Assembly: GCA_964428795.1 (NCBI GenBank)
Contig: CAYRZL010000033.1
Location: 1-25,398 of the forward strand
Direction: 5' to 3'
DNA from: CAYRZL01 sp964428795
GTDB taxonomy: Bacteria > Bacillota > Clostridia > Lachnospirales > Lachnospiraceae
Length of the DNA stretch: 25,398 bases
Position 1 is the first letter of the stretch; every line of letters begins with the position of its first letter. A program made the translations under genes and the position numbers. Under the pieces are notes generated by a model. It was not told the origin of the DNA and searched no databases. It saw only the letters and a program-made list of their open reading frames with translations. Below, one piece after another: positions 7,090-15,046 of the stretch.

Positions 7090-8931
7090 TTACAGCGGCT
7101 CAAAATCCTCCGCACCGTGCTTGCAAAGCGGGCAGATATAATCCGCCGGAAGCTCGTCTCCCTCATAAACGTAGCCGCAGATCTTGCATACAAAGCCTTT
7201 CTTTTCCTCATCAACCGGAGCCGGCTTCGGTTTGATATGCTCAAAATAGTATGCGTAAGTTACGGATTTTGTCTCGGAAAGCACCTGCGCTTGAGATATA
7301 TCAGCAACAAACAGGGTATGTGTACCATAGTCGTATGACTCGATCACTTTTCCGGAAAGGAATGCGTTTGTATAGTTCGGAAGATACAAAACGCCATTCT
7401 CACTGCGCGCTTCCACTTCACAATCTGCAAATTTGTCCACATCTCTTCCGCTCTGGAATCCAAAATGCTGGAATACCTTGAACGGAACATCCTCTGTCAG
7501 CACAGATACGTTAAACACACCGGTTTTCATGATCATATCATGGGTCAGGTTCTGTTTATTTACTGCCACATTGATGCGTTTCGGGATATCGGTGAGCTGC
7601 GCTACCGTATTGATAATACAACCGTTGTCCTTGTCTCCCTCGCGGGCGGTCAGTACAAACAGACCATAGCTCAGTTTAAAGAATGCATTGTTGTCAACTC
7701 CCGCCGGAGCAATCTCCTCTGCAGCAAAACGCTTCGGCATTGTCTCTATGATCGCATCAGCCAGCGCATCAATATCATCAAGCTGCGTACTGTTCAAGGC
7801 AGATTTGATGGAAACCTTCTGCTCCAGAACCGTCATACCTTTCAGACTTTCGATGATCTCCTTCATCAGCTTTCCGCTTGTTGCAGCCCAGGAACCGTTC
7901 TCGATAAATGCCACCGTCCGATTCTGCAGATTGTGGGAAGCCAGATCACGAAGCAGCTCGTCCATCGAAATGAAAATACCTGCATTATAAGTGGTAGATG
8001 CAAATACCAGATGGCTGTACTCAAATGATGCTGCCACGATCTCGGAAGAAGCGGTCACAGACACGTCAAACATGATCGTCTTTACACCGCGCTCCCGAAG
8101 TCTGCATGCCAGAATATTTGCCGCATTCTCCGTATTTCCGTATACGGATGCATATGCGATCATAACACCTGTCACTTCCGGCTCATAACGACTCCACTGC
8201 TGATATTTTACAAGATAATCACCGATATTTTTTCTCCATACAAAGCCATGGAGCGGGCAGATCATATCAATCTCAACAGCCGCTGCTTTTTTCAACAGTG
8301 CCTGTACCTGATTTCCATATTTACCAACAATATTTGTGTAGTATCTGCGTGCTTCCTTCAGATAATCTCCAAAGAAATCCACTTCATCTGCAAACAGGGA
8401 ACCATTCAATGCACCGAAGGTTCCGAATGCATCGGCGGAAAACAGGATGCGGCTGGTCAGATCATAGGTTACCATAACCTCCGGCCAGTGCACCATGGGC
8501 GCCATCAGGAAGGTAAGCTCATGCTTTCCTGTGTTTAAAATATCCCCTTCTGCCACAATATGCGTCTTTATCTGGAAATCAGCTCCAAAGAACTGATAGA
8601 TCATTGCCTCTGTTTTTTTATTGCAGACAACCGTTGCTTCCGGATACTGCATAAGCAGTACGCGTAAGGTTGCGGAATGATCCGGCTCCATATGCTGTAC
8701 TACGATGTAATCCAAAGCTCTGTCATTCAAAGCATGTTTCACATTCTCAAGAAATACAGTCTCCACCGCTGCATCCACAGTATCAAAAAGAACTGTTTTT
8801 TCATCTGACAGCAAATAGGAATTGTAAGATACCCCATCCGGAACGGAATATACGCCCTCGAACATAGCGAGTCTGCGGTCATCCGCACCTACCCAGATCA
8901 GGTCATTTGTAACGGAACGTGTACAATACAT
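7090..8931 (-). CDS. Flavodiiron protein / flavin reductase / rubredoxin hybrid
   Basis: A 613-residue multi-domain O2 (or NO) reductase. Residues 1-250 form the diiron domain with His80, Glu82, Asp84, His85, His148, Asp167 and His228 all present. Residues 255-405 are the flavodoxin domain (ASVYGNTENAAN). Residues about 425-560 are a flavin reductase-like FMN domain (FKLSYGLFVLT, TGVFNVSVL, FGFQSGRDVDKF). Residues 579-613 are a short, rubrerythrin-type rubredoxin with Cys582, Cys585, Cys600 and Cys603. Such a protein can take electrons from a reduced nicotinamide or rubredoxin reductase and deliver them to O2 within one chain. A GAGG site lies before the ATG. The desulfoferrodoxin and ferritin genes follow on the same strand. 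Confidence 0.93.
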   Translation of the reverse strand: MYCTRSVTNDLIWVGADDRRLAMFEGVYSVPDGVSYNSYLLSDEKTVLFDTVDAAVETVFLENVKHALNDRALDYIVVQHMEPDHSATLRVLLMQYPEATVVCNKKTEAMIYQFFGADFQIKTHIVAEGDILNTGKHELTFLMAPMVHWPEVMVTYDLTSRILFSADAFGTFGALNGSLFADEVDFFGDYLKEARRYYTNIVGKYGNQVQALLKKAAAVEIDMICPLHGFVWRKNIGDYLVKYQQWSRYEPEVTGVMIAYASVYGNTENAANILACRLRERGVKTIMFDVSVTASSEIVAASFEYSHLVFASTTYNAGIFISMDELLRDLASHNLQNRTVAFIENGSWAATSGKLMKEIIESLKGMTVLEQKVSIKSALNSTQLDDIDALADAIIETMPKRFAAEEIAPAGVDNNAFFKLSYGLFVLTAREGDKDNGCIINTVAQLTDIPKRINVAVNKQNLTHDMIMKTGVFNVSVLTEDVPFKVFQHFGFQSGRDVDKFADCEVEARSENGVLYLPNYTNAFLSGKVIESYDYGTHTLFVADISQAQVLSETKSVTYAYYFEHIKPKPAPVDEEKKGFVCKICGYVYEGDELPADYICPLCKHGAEDFEPL

Positions 8932-8965
8932 AATTTTTCCTCACTTCTTTCTATATTTATTTGCC

Positions 8966-8989
8966 CAGTTCTGCCCTTTCGCAGTTCTG
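8966..8989. repeat. Direct repeat CAGTTCTG-N8-CAGTTCTG upstream of the hybrid flavodiiron gene
   Basis: Two identical 8-mers lie 16 bp apart, start to start, in the leader about 35-58 bp before the start codon at 8931. A period of about 1.5 helix turns is not a standard operator spacing, so this may be chance. No convincing promoter is seen in the 120 bp gap. Confidence 0.35.
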
Positions 8990-9051
8990 AACTATTATTG
9001 CTATATATTCTAATACGGAACAGGTAAAAAATCCAGTAAAAAATACCTTTT

Positions 9052-9561
9052 TCAGAAAATATATTGCAGCCCATAGCACCTGTCATTCACTTCACCAGAC
9101 AAGTAATCATATCCCTCTTCACTGACGATCTCAAATCCGCATTTTTTGTGAGTCGCAAGTGATGCCTCATTCTTTTTGCTCACGCAGTCGCACAATCGAA
9201 ACGATCCTTTTTCTTTTAATGTATCTATAAGCTCCTGCATAAATTCAACTGCATATCCCTTTTTCCGACGGCCCGGATGCGTCTCTAATGCTTCAATATA
9301 ATAAATGTCATCCCTGACATGAGACAGACGCAGAGCACTGACCCATACGCCCTTCTGTTCCAACACATAGTACCAGCGATCTGGGGCAGAGAAAAAATCC
9401 TGTTCCAGATAGTCCAGAAATTTCTGCTCTACCTTCGGAAGTGCTGCCGCTTCCTCTTCATCCGGGAAAAAATATGAACAGTTCTCCCTGTTTCCCTCCT
9501 GATATAGATCCATCAACTGCCGCTGATCTATATCCTCAAAACAACTGATTTTAATAAGCAT
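9052..9561 (-). CDS. GNAT-family N-acetyltransferase
   Basis: A 169-residue protein of the GNAT fold, which moves an acetyl group from acetyl-CoA to an amine. The acetyl-CoA loop appears as THPGRRKKGYAVEFMQELID in the middle, followed by a C-terminal CVSKKNEASLATHKKCGFEI segment typical of motif B. I chose the ATG at 9561 because GTGAGGAAT precedes it; a GTG-initiated frame from 9579 would overlap the previous gene. It begins about 14 bp after the stop of the Gfo/Idh gene, so the two form an operon. The acceptor substrate is unknown. Confidence 0.85.
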   Translation of the reverse strand: MLIKISCFEDIDQRQLMDLYQEGNRENCSYFFPDEEEAAALPKVEQKFLDYLEQDFFSAPDRWYYVLEQKGVWVSALRLSHVRDDIYYIEALETHPGRRKKGYAVEFMQELIDTLKEKGSFRLCDCVSKKNEASLATHKKCGFEIVSEEGYDYLSGEVNDRCYGLQYIF

Positions 9562-9575
9562 ATATTCCTCACCTA

Positions 9576-10862
9576 TCACTCTCTCATGGGCGCAAGCTCG
9601 ATCACTGCGCCGCCCTTCAAACGGGATTCTTCCGCTGCCAGAGCGCAGTAATGACTTTCCACAGAAGCTTCCAGCGTGGTCATCCGGTGATCCGGCTGTG
9701 TTCCTTCTATAATCATATCCAGAAATTCTTCTACCATACGGTTATCTCCGCCGCCATGTCCTGAAAAATCTGCGGCAAGCCTGCTCACATCAATAACTTC
9801 TGTTTCTTTCCCAAATTCAGTGATTTTAATTGTATTTTCTGTCATATCGGCAATCACTTCACCTTTTGTTCCCATAAACTTTGCGTAGCGGCTTCCCGTT
9901 GCTGTGAATGCGCACATTGTATGGCTGATGGTGGAGCCATCCGTCATATTCAGGTTTACCACCTGATGATCCACCACATTATTGTCGCAATAATATACAC
10001 AACGTCCATAAGGACCTGTCTTGATCGCTTCCATCACACTCTCCTCAGACGGGTGCAGCGTCAGCACATCCAGAGGCCACTCTTTATATCCGGTTCTGGC
10101 GCCGATTCTCTTATGATCCATATAGATCTTTTCCGCATCAAAGGGACATTCCGCCCTGGCTTTACAGCCATCCATACAGCGTTTTGCCGCTCCCCGGGGT
10201 GCATGCGCCTCATCAAATAAATAGGTGCTTCCAAAGGAAGAGACAGATTTGCAGGTCTTTCCGGTAAGCCATAACAGCAGATCCATATCATGACAGCACT
10301 TCTGCAGGATCATCGGGCTGGTCATATTGGAATTTCTCCAGTTTCCCCGGACAAAGCTGTGGGCCTGATGCCACCATCCCACATTTTCGATGGACATAAC
10401 AGACACAATATCCCCAACCGCGCCGGACTCGATCACTTCTTTCAATTTTGAGTAGATCGGCGTGTAGCGGAGCACATGACAGATCACTACCCTGCGGTCA
10501 CATTCTTTCGCCACTTTGACCAATTCCAGGCATTCATCCAGATCCGGCGAGATCGGTTTTTCCAACAATAAATGATATCCCCTGCGCAATGCAGGAATCG
10601 CATGACCCACATGCTGCCTGTCCTGTGTTGTAATGAACATCACATCTGCCAGTCTTTCCTGAGCGATCAGCTCCTCTGCGCTGGAGAAACAGGCTTCCTT
10701 TGGTACATTATACTCCTTTGCCACTTCTTCTACTTTAGCCGGATCAATATCTGCAATGGCTGTTATTTCCATTTTATCCGGAAACAATTTTGCCGCATGT
10801 GCATAGGTATCCTTTCCCCTGCTGCCGAGACCGGCCAATGCTACTCTTATTATCCTGCTCAT
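9576..10862 (-). CDS. Gfo/Idh/MocA-family oxidoreductase
   Basis: A 428-residue NAD(P)-dependent sugar or inositol-type dehydrogenase. The N-terminal Rossmann fold begins VALAGLGSRG; the catalytic Glu-Lys-Pro is at 101-103 (LLLEKPISPDLDE), and the His192/Asp193 pair of the active site is in KCCHDMDLLLW. Three cysteines (230, 234, 240) occur in a CMDGC-KARAEC-PFDAEKIY stretch, which is seen in one branch of the family and could bind metal; its function there is unknown to me. The ATG at 10862 is preferred over a start at 10877 because GAGGAG lies 8 bases upstream. It is followed directly by the GNAT gene. Substrate is not predictable; the context gives no sugar pathway on this side. Confidence 0.88.
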   Translation of the reverse strand: MSRIIRVALAGLGSRGKDTYAHAAKLFPDKMEITAIADIDPAKVEEVAKEYNVPKEACFSSAEELIAQERLADVMFITTQDRQHVGHAIPALRRGYHLLLEKPISPDLDECLELVKVAKECDRRVVICHVLRYTPIYSKLKEVIESGAVGDIVSVMSIENVGWWHQAHSFVRGNWRNSNMTSPMILQKCCHDMDLLLWLTGKTCKSVSSFGSTYLFDEAHAPRGAAKRCMDGCKARAECPFDAEKIYMDHKRIGARTGYKEWPLDVLTLHPSEESVMEAIKTGPYGRCVYYCDNNVVDHQVVNLNMTDGSTISHTMCAFTATGSRYAKFMGTKGEVIADMTENTIKITEFGKETEVIDVSRLAADFSGHGGGDNRMVEEFLDMIIEGTQPDHRMTTLEASVESHYCALAAEESRLKGGAVIELAPMRE

Positions 10863-10910
10863 GGTAACTCTCCTCATATTTTTTCAAAATATTGTAAAAA
10901 TGAAAAATCA

Positions 10911-10951
10911 AAAACAGTTTACTCACACAACTATTGTGAATAAACTGTTTT
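10911..10951 (-). terminator. Terminator of the hemerythrin gene
   Basis: AAAACAGTTTA at 10911-10921 pairs with TAAACTGTTTT at 10941-10951, with TCACA/TGTGA inside the loop. On the minus strand it is followed by T-rich sequence. It lies 20 bp after the hemerythrin stop. Confidence 0.75.
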
Positions 10952-10970
10952 GAAATTACAGGTGTATTTC

Positions 10971-11381
10971 TTACATCAGATTCTCACGCATGTAACGATA
11001 TTCTGCTACAGAACGATCAAATCCCTGAATATGATAGTACAGCCAGTCTACTACTTTTCTCTCAATCGTCCTGGAAAAGTCTGCCTTATTGCCGGATTTC
11101 AGCAGTTCCCGCATCATACCGACAGTCTGGCGCAATTCCTCATGCTTCTCTTTATGCTCTTTGATGCCCGGATATCCGATTTCTTCCTGAAATTTCTCCT
11201 CTGCCGAAAAATGGAAGTTTACATAATCTTCCAAGTAGCTCAGGGTTTTCTCTGCCTCTTCTTTTCCTGCATCTCTCTCAATGGCAGACAGTAAATCATT
11301 GATCTTATCAATCAGCTCTTTGTGCTGTCCGTCAATCATCTCATTTCCTGTGATCAGATTGTCTGTAAATTCCGCTCTCAT
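10971..11381 (-). CDS. Bacteriohemerythrin
   Basis: A 136-residue single-domain hemerythrin that binds O2 at a diiron centre, used by anaerobes to sense, store or deliver O2. With the ATG at 11381 the iron ligands are His20 (DGQHKEL), His57 and Glu61 (HFSAEE), His76 and His80 (HKEKH), His117 and Asp122 (HIQGFD), a complete set. GGGAGG lies 9 bases before this ATG; a longer frame to 11405 has no site. A good promoter is at 11452-11480. It stands alone between two terminator/promoter signals and close to the flavodiiron cluster. Inference: it may hand O2 to the flavodiiron enzymes. Confidence 0.93.
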   Translation of the reverse strand: MRAEFTDNLITGNEMIDGQHKELIDKINDLLSAIERDAGKEEAEKTLSYLEDYVNFHFSAEEKFQEEIGYPGIKEHKEKHEELRQTVGMMRELLKSGNKADFSRTIERKVVDWLYYHIQGFDRSVAEYRYMRENLM

Positions 11382-11451
11382 CTCTTTGTCCTCCCATGTT
11401 TGCAAAAATCTCTCGCCCCTAGGCGGAGTACCAAAGACTCTTAATGTTTAT

Positions 11452-11480
11452 ATTTTATCAATCTCAAATATGAAAGTCAA
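11452..11480 (-). promoter_or_regulatory. Promoter of the hemerythrin gene
   Basis: On the minus strand, TTGACT (11475-11480) and TAAAAT (11452-11457) are spaced by 17 bp, about 70 bp before the start codon at 11381. This is a near-consensus sigma-A promoter. Confidence 0.72.
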
Positions 11481-11502
11481 TAAAAACTATCATTACTATT
11501 GC

Positions 11503-11852
11503 CTATGAATCTTTTTTGCACACACTGTCCCGAATACACAGGGTTGCAGGAACGGTCACCCGAATACAGATGTCTCTATCTCCCGAATCGCCTTCTCAAT
11601 GGAAAGGCGGATGGACAGATAGTAGGGATCTTCCAGCTCCTCTTTCGGGGAATAGGAATAAAATACACCGATCTTTAGTTTTTTTCTGCGTTTTTTCTGC
11701 GCCCGGGGCGTATACTCCATCTCCTCTGCAATCTCAAATATCCGCTTTTTTGTCTCCTCCTGGGCATTCAGGGTCTCATCATGGCTAAGTACCCGGGATA
11801 CCGTCGCAATGGAAACCCCCGCTTTTGCCGCTATATCTTTAATGGTTGCCAT
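11503..11852 (-). pseudogene. LacI-family regulator, internally deleted
   Basis: The first about 93 residues are a normal LacI start: MATIKDIAAKAGVSIATVSR helix-turn-helix, the hinge region, and the first strand of the sugar-binding domain (LKIGVFYSYSP). The frame then stops at 11556. In the next frame the sequence reads VTVPATLCIRDSVCKKDS and ends in TAG at 11503-11505, which is the usual C-terminus of this family (RPSLCIRDS type). About 230 residues of the ligand-binding core are missing between the two parts. The joint lies near 11560. No DNA-bound dimer with inducer control can form. It would have regulated the neighbouring lacZ and transport genes. Confidence 0.82.
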
Positions 11853-12137
11853 CTGCCTGTACCGCTCCTTTCGTTCCTTTCAACCGTACCTCCGACACCA
11901 GCACTGCCGCAAAAATAAGCACTGAACCCATCAGCATTCGCACAGTAACATTCTCGTGGAGCAACAGCACGGAAAAAAATGTTCCAAACACAGCCTCCAT
12001 TGACAGGATGATGGCCGATTTCGTCTCGTCCACATATTTCTGAGAAACTGTCTGCAGCAGGTAGGTCATCGTGGTGCTCACTACTCCCAGATGACCGTAA
12101 CCGCCAAAAGTCCAAAGATTCCCATATATTTCTTCAT
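11839..12137 (-). pseudogene. EamA/DMT-family transporter, internally deleted
   Basis: The start at 12137 (GGAGG upstream) gives MKKYMGIFGLLAVTVIW, the first membrane helix of an EamA permease, then a stop. Near 12092 the next frame continues LGVVSTTMTYLLQTVSQKYV, then the LSMEAVFGTFFSVLLLHE hallmark of the last helices, and ends at 11839. So helix 1 is joined to helices 8-10 with about 200 residues lost. The TCTGGGAG at the joint could be both the end of the N-terminal part (ATC TGG G) and the start of the C-terminal part (CTG GGA G), consistent with deletion between short repeats. It overlaps the LacI remnant by 14 bp. Confidence 0.78.
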
Positions 12138-12195
12138 ATCCAGAATCCTCCGTTTTTCTATTGTTTCCTCCGTGGAACATGACTTTTCCATGGTA

Positions 12196-12846
12196 CTATA
12201 TCAGCGTTGTATTTTCCACTGTTTTAAACGTAAGGTTCATGGAATAATCATTGATTCCCGTCTTATTTGCATAAGTCTGTTCCTCCCCGCAGGAATTGCT
12301 TCCCACACCGGAATGCTTCGCATCAATATGAACGATAGTCTCATCACAGCGCAAAATCTCACCCACATGCTTTGCCTGCTCCAATGCTTTTATCGTATAA
12401 TCGTGCACGATCTCATATTGCAGTGTAATATCACCGAGATCCTTGAAATAACGCAGATTTTTTATCCGGATCAGCCCTTTTTCCAAATCCACAGCCGACG
12501 CCTTAACCGGAGCGATCACCTGTTTATAATGAAGCAATCCGGTGGAAGGTTTTCGATCCGGACGAAGCAGACCGTCCATACAAAAATTGGAATTATTCGG
12601 CATATCCCCAAAATCTCCGCCATACCAGTAGGTGATCATTCCATTTTCGTCTTTTTTCTCTATTCCGTGATCATACCACTCCCAGACAAATCCGCCCTGC
12701 AGCCGCATTGAAATTTGCTCCGACTGAAGATTCATTTCCAAGAGACCACATAAGGATGTATGGATGGTTCCGATGCTCCTGCACCATGCGTACCACCCTG
12801 TCACAATACGCGCCCTGCCAGCCAGGCTCATTGTGCATCACGCAGC
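12196..12846 (-). pseudogene. lacZ: Glycoside hydrolase family 2 beta-galactosidase remnant
   Basis: Three separate pieces of a LacZ-type enzyme. Piece 1 (about 12846-12725) holds EPGWQGAYCDRVVRMVQEHR, NHPY, and the acid/base motif WSLGNES. Piece 2, in another frame (about 12722-12425), holds QGGFVWEWYDHG through GLLRPDRKPSTGLLHYKQVI and KNLRYFKDLGDITLQYEIVH. Piece 3, in frame with piece 2, holds YTIKALEQAKH and the terminal HIDAKHSGVGSNSCG. The nucleophile region that normally lies between pieces 1 and 2 is gone, the N-terminal third is gone, and roughly 200 or more residues are missing between pieces 2 and 3. No activity is possible. The pieces themselves lack stop codons. Confidence 0.85.
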
Positions 12847-13277
12847 GTCCACACCACGGTATCCGGAATAGATGCAGTCCAGTTCCTGCTTTTCTCATAA
12901 AGATTTGGATCACCCTTTATGATCCAGTTTACCAAATAAAGCGCAACATAGTTCATCATAATTCCGGTAATGACCGGATTTGCATTGCAATATGCTTTTA
13001 AAAGTGCCGATACCAATGCCCATACTGCACCCAGAGCTACTGCAACAATAACTGCAATTACCCATGATATTCTGCCAACATGCGGTTCAATATATATTAC
13101 TGTTATGATTGCAAAAACTGAACCCATGGTATAAGAACCCGGCACGCCCATGTTGAAAATACCTGTTTTAAATGCAAATGCTATAGCTAATCCGGTAAAA
13201 ATAATAGGGACCGCATAATAAATTGTACTTCCCAATCCCGCCAGTAACCCGGTCCCTTTAAAACCGCCGGTAATCAA
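12828..13277 (-). pseudogene. BMP/nucleoside-type ABC transporter permease, truncated at both ends
   Basis: About 140 residues remain of a permease of about 350. The surviving part starts in the first third (GGFKGTGLLAGLGSTIYYAV, then LTGLAIAFAFKTGIFNMGVP-like sequence) and runs through four membrane segments to IMMNYVALYLVNWIIKG. It then breaks into the lacZ fragment near 12847; the last codons before the stop at 12828 are out-of-frame lacZ. The upstream edge is joined to the ABC ATPase around 13275. The motif FNMG with a following glycine-rich loop is typical for YufP/NupP-like permeases of purine nucleosides or sugars. Confidence 0.8.
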
Positions 13278-14397
13278 TGATATATTGTCTTTTTAAAATT
13301 CCTTTGCGAGCCATCTCTTCTGTATAATGAGTCTCCAATATGGCATTTTGCGCTACCGTATAATCCAGAATCAGACCATGTCTGTGTCTGTCCTCCGGAA
13401 TATGAGACATTCCCTGTTGATTTCGATAACGCACATTCTTATCTGCACATTCCTCACCATTTAGCATCACCGACCCACTGTCAATCTTAATCAGACCGGA
13501 AATTGCATAAATCAATTCCGTCTGACCATTTCCATCAATTCCTGCAATACAACAAATTTCACCTTTTCGGACATCAAAGGATACATCATTCACCACATTC
13601 TTGCCCACAGCCGGATCCTTAACAATAAGATTTCTTACAGAAAGAATATTTTCTCCTACTTTCTGAACGTTTTTTTTCGGTTTCAAATCTACTTCCCGAC
13701 CAACCATTCTCCGACTAAGTTCACTTACATTTGTATCCTTAATTACATAGGTTCCGACATATTTACCTTTTCTTAAAATGGTACATCTGTCAGCAACCTC
13801 CATAATCTCATCTAATTTATGAGAAATGAAGATAACGGACTTTCCCTCTTTAACAAGCATCCGTATCGTCTCCAACAATTCTTCTGTTTCCTGCGGAAGC
13901 AATACTGCTGTTGGCTCATCAAATATCAAAATGTCATTATCCCGAAACAACATTTTTAGTATTTCTACCTTCTGCTGCATACCTACGGTCATATCAGATA
14001 TCTTCATATCTAAATCAATATTAAACTTATACTGTTTTGACAGCTTTTTAACTTTTTCACGAACGGATTCGGTATTCAGAAAACCAAGCTTTGTCGGTTC
14101 AATCCCCAAAACAATATTTTGTAAAGCAGAAAATGTTTTTACTAATTTAAAATGCTGGTACACCATACCGATACGGTAAGCGGTTGCCTGATTTGAATTT
14201 TTAATCTTCACCGGTTGACCATTGATATAAATTTGTCCTTCATCCGGCTCATACAATCCAAACAGAATACTCATAAGCGTCGATTTTCCGGCTCCATTTT
14301 CACCGCACAGAGCATGTACTTCCTGTTTTTTCAAAGCAAAATTCATATCTTTGTTGGCAGTAATACCGGGCAGCATACACAAAACCCAAATCAACAT
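13258..14397 (-). pseudogene. ABC transporter ATPase (YufO/NupO/RbsA-like), truncated
   Basis: A 379-residue frame covering most of a tandem two-domain ATPase that normally has about 510 residues. The first domain has Walker A GENGAGKST, the Q-loop, a signature-like MTVGMQQKVEILKML and Walker B ILIFDEPTAVL. The second begins ILSVRNLIVKD and has the degenerate Walker A AGIDGNGQTELI and the IPEDRHRHGLI stretch, then breaks off after THYTEEMARKGIL. The last about 140 residues, with the second signature and Walker B, are lost. About 16 N-terminal residues before PGITANKD are also missing; the BMP stop codon lies there instead. There is no frameshift within the surviving part. Confidence 0.82.
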
Positions 14398-14937
14398 TAC
14401 TCAATAGCGTTGAACTCAATATACTTAGTTTCTATTCCATCGTAGCATTCCTGCATGGAGCTGACGTCCTCAAACTTGATCAGGCTGCTTCTCATACCGT
14501 TTTCATCTGCCTTGAAAGCTGCTAATATTTCATTGTATTCATCTTCTGTAAATGTAGTTAAATGATTCTCTTCAAATGCAAGACCTACGGAATCATCATC
14601 CACGTTCTTATATTCAACAACGCCGCCCTTAAAGTTACCGTCTTTCCAACCTGTCAGAGCATCTACAATTGCCACATCAACATTTTTAACGGAGGAAACG
14701 ATTACGGAATCAGACTCAACATTCTGATTAACATCCATACCAATTGCTGCTTTTCCAGCTGCTTCAGCCGCTGCAAATACGGAAGGATTACCATTTAAAA
14801 CACACGCATAAATGCATTCTATACCACTCCCATACCAGGAAGCTGCCAATGCCTGTGTATCCGAAGAAGCATCACCGGAACCGGTGTAATACTGAGTAAT
14901 AGTAATGCCCTCTATACCTTTCTCACCTGCAACCCAG
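14397..14937 (-). pseudogene. BMP-family (PnrA-like) substrate-binding protein, C-terminal half
   Basis: The last about 180 residues of a basic membrane protein-type lipoprotein, the binding protein of the adjacent ABC transporter. The motif GSGDASSDTQALAASWYGSG, then IYACVLNGNPSVFAAAEAAG and IGMDVNQN, mark the second lobe; the natural end KYIEFNAIE and TAA follow. The signal peptide, lipobox and first lobe are absent. Upstream the frame is open only because it reads through the 43-bp group II intron stub and part of the terminator before it. It therefore cannot be exported or lipidated. Confidence 0.8.
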
Positions 14938-14980
14938 TTTGGGACTTTCACCCTTTGGAAACGTGCGCCGCTGGGCGCAC
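14938..14980 (-). mobile_element. Group II intron 5' stub (43 bp)
   Basis: From 14980 leftward the minus strand begins with GTGCGCCCAGCGGCGCACG and continues to AAAGTCCCAAA, the same as the intron at 288-246 except for one base. The match ends at 14938, where the BMP gene remnant begins, so all of the intron body is lost. The preceding 9 bases (TTTTCAATT) are identical in both copies and follow a terminator hairpin in both, so the stub marks a true insertion site. Confidence 0.85.
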
Positions 14981-14989
14981 AATTGAAAA

Positions 14990-15014
14990 GCGGCATAACA
15001 AATTGCTATGCCGC
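14990..15014 (-). terminator. Terminator of the sigma factor / DUF4179 operon
   Basis: GCGGCATA at 14990-14997 pairs with TATGCCGC at 15007-15014 across a 9-base loop. On the minus strand it is followed by TTTT. It lies 32 bp past the DUF4179 stop and is the docking point of the group II intron stub. Confidence 0.8.
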
Positions 15015-15046
15015 CCCCATATTTTCCAAGGATTTTTACTGCCGCT

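Noticed and set aside
10089..10140. Iron-sulfur ferredoxin domain in the Gfo/Idh protein because of its cysteine cluster
   Set aside because: Three cysteines at C-x3-C-x5-C do not fit a ferredoxin fold; I noted them only as a possible metal site.
6050..11300. Many plus-strand frames opposite the ferritin to hemerythrin genes
   Set aside because: All are antisense shadows of well recognised minus-strand genes and have no family motifs.
14938..14996. Start of the BMP protein at 14996 (MPLFNCAPSGARFQRVKVPN)
   Set aside because: These codons are the terminator and group II intron stub read by chance; no signal peptide or lipobox, and the same bases are non-coding at 246-297.
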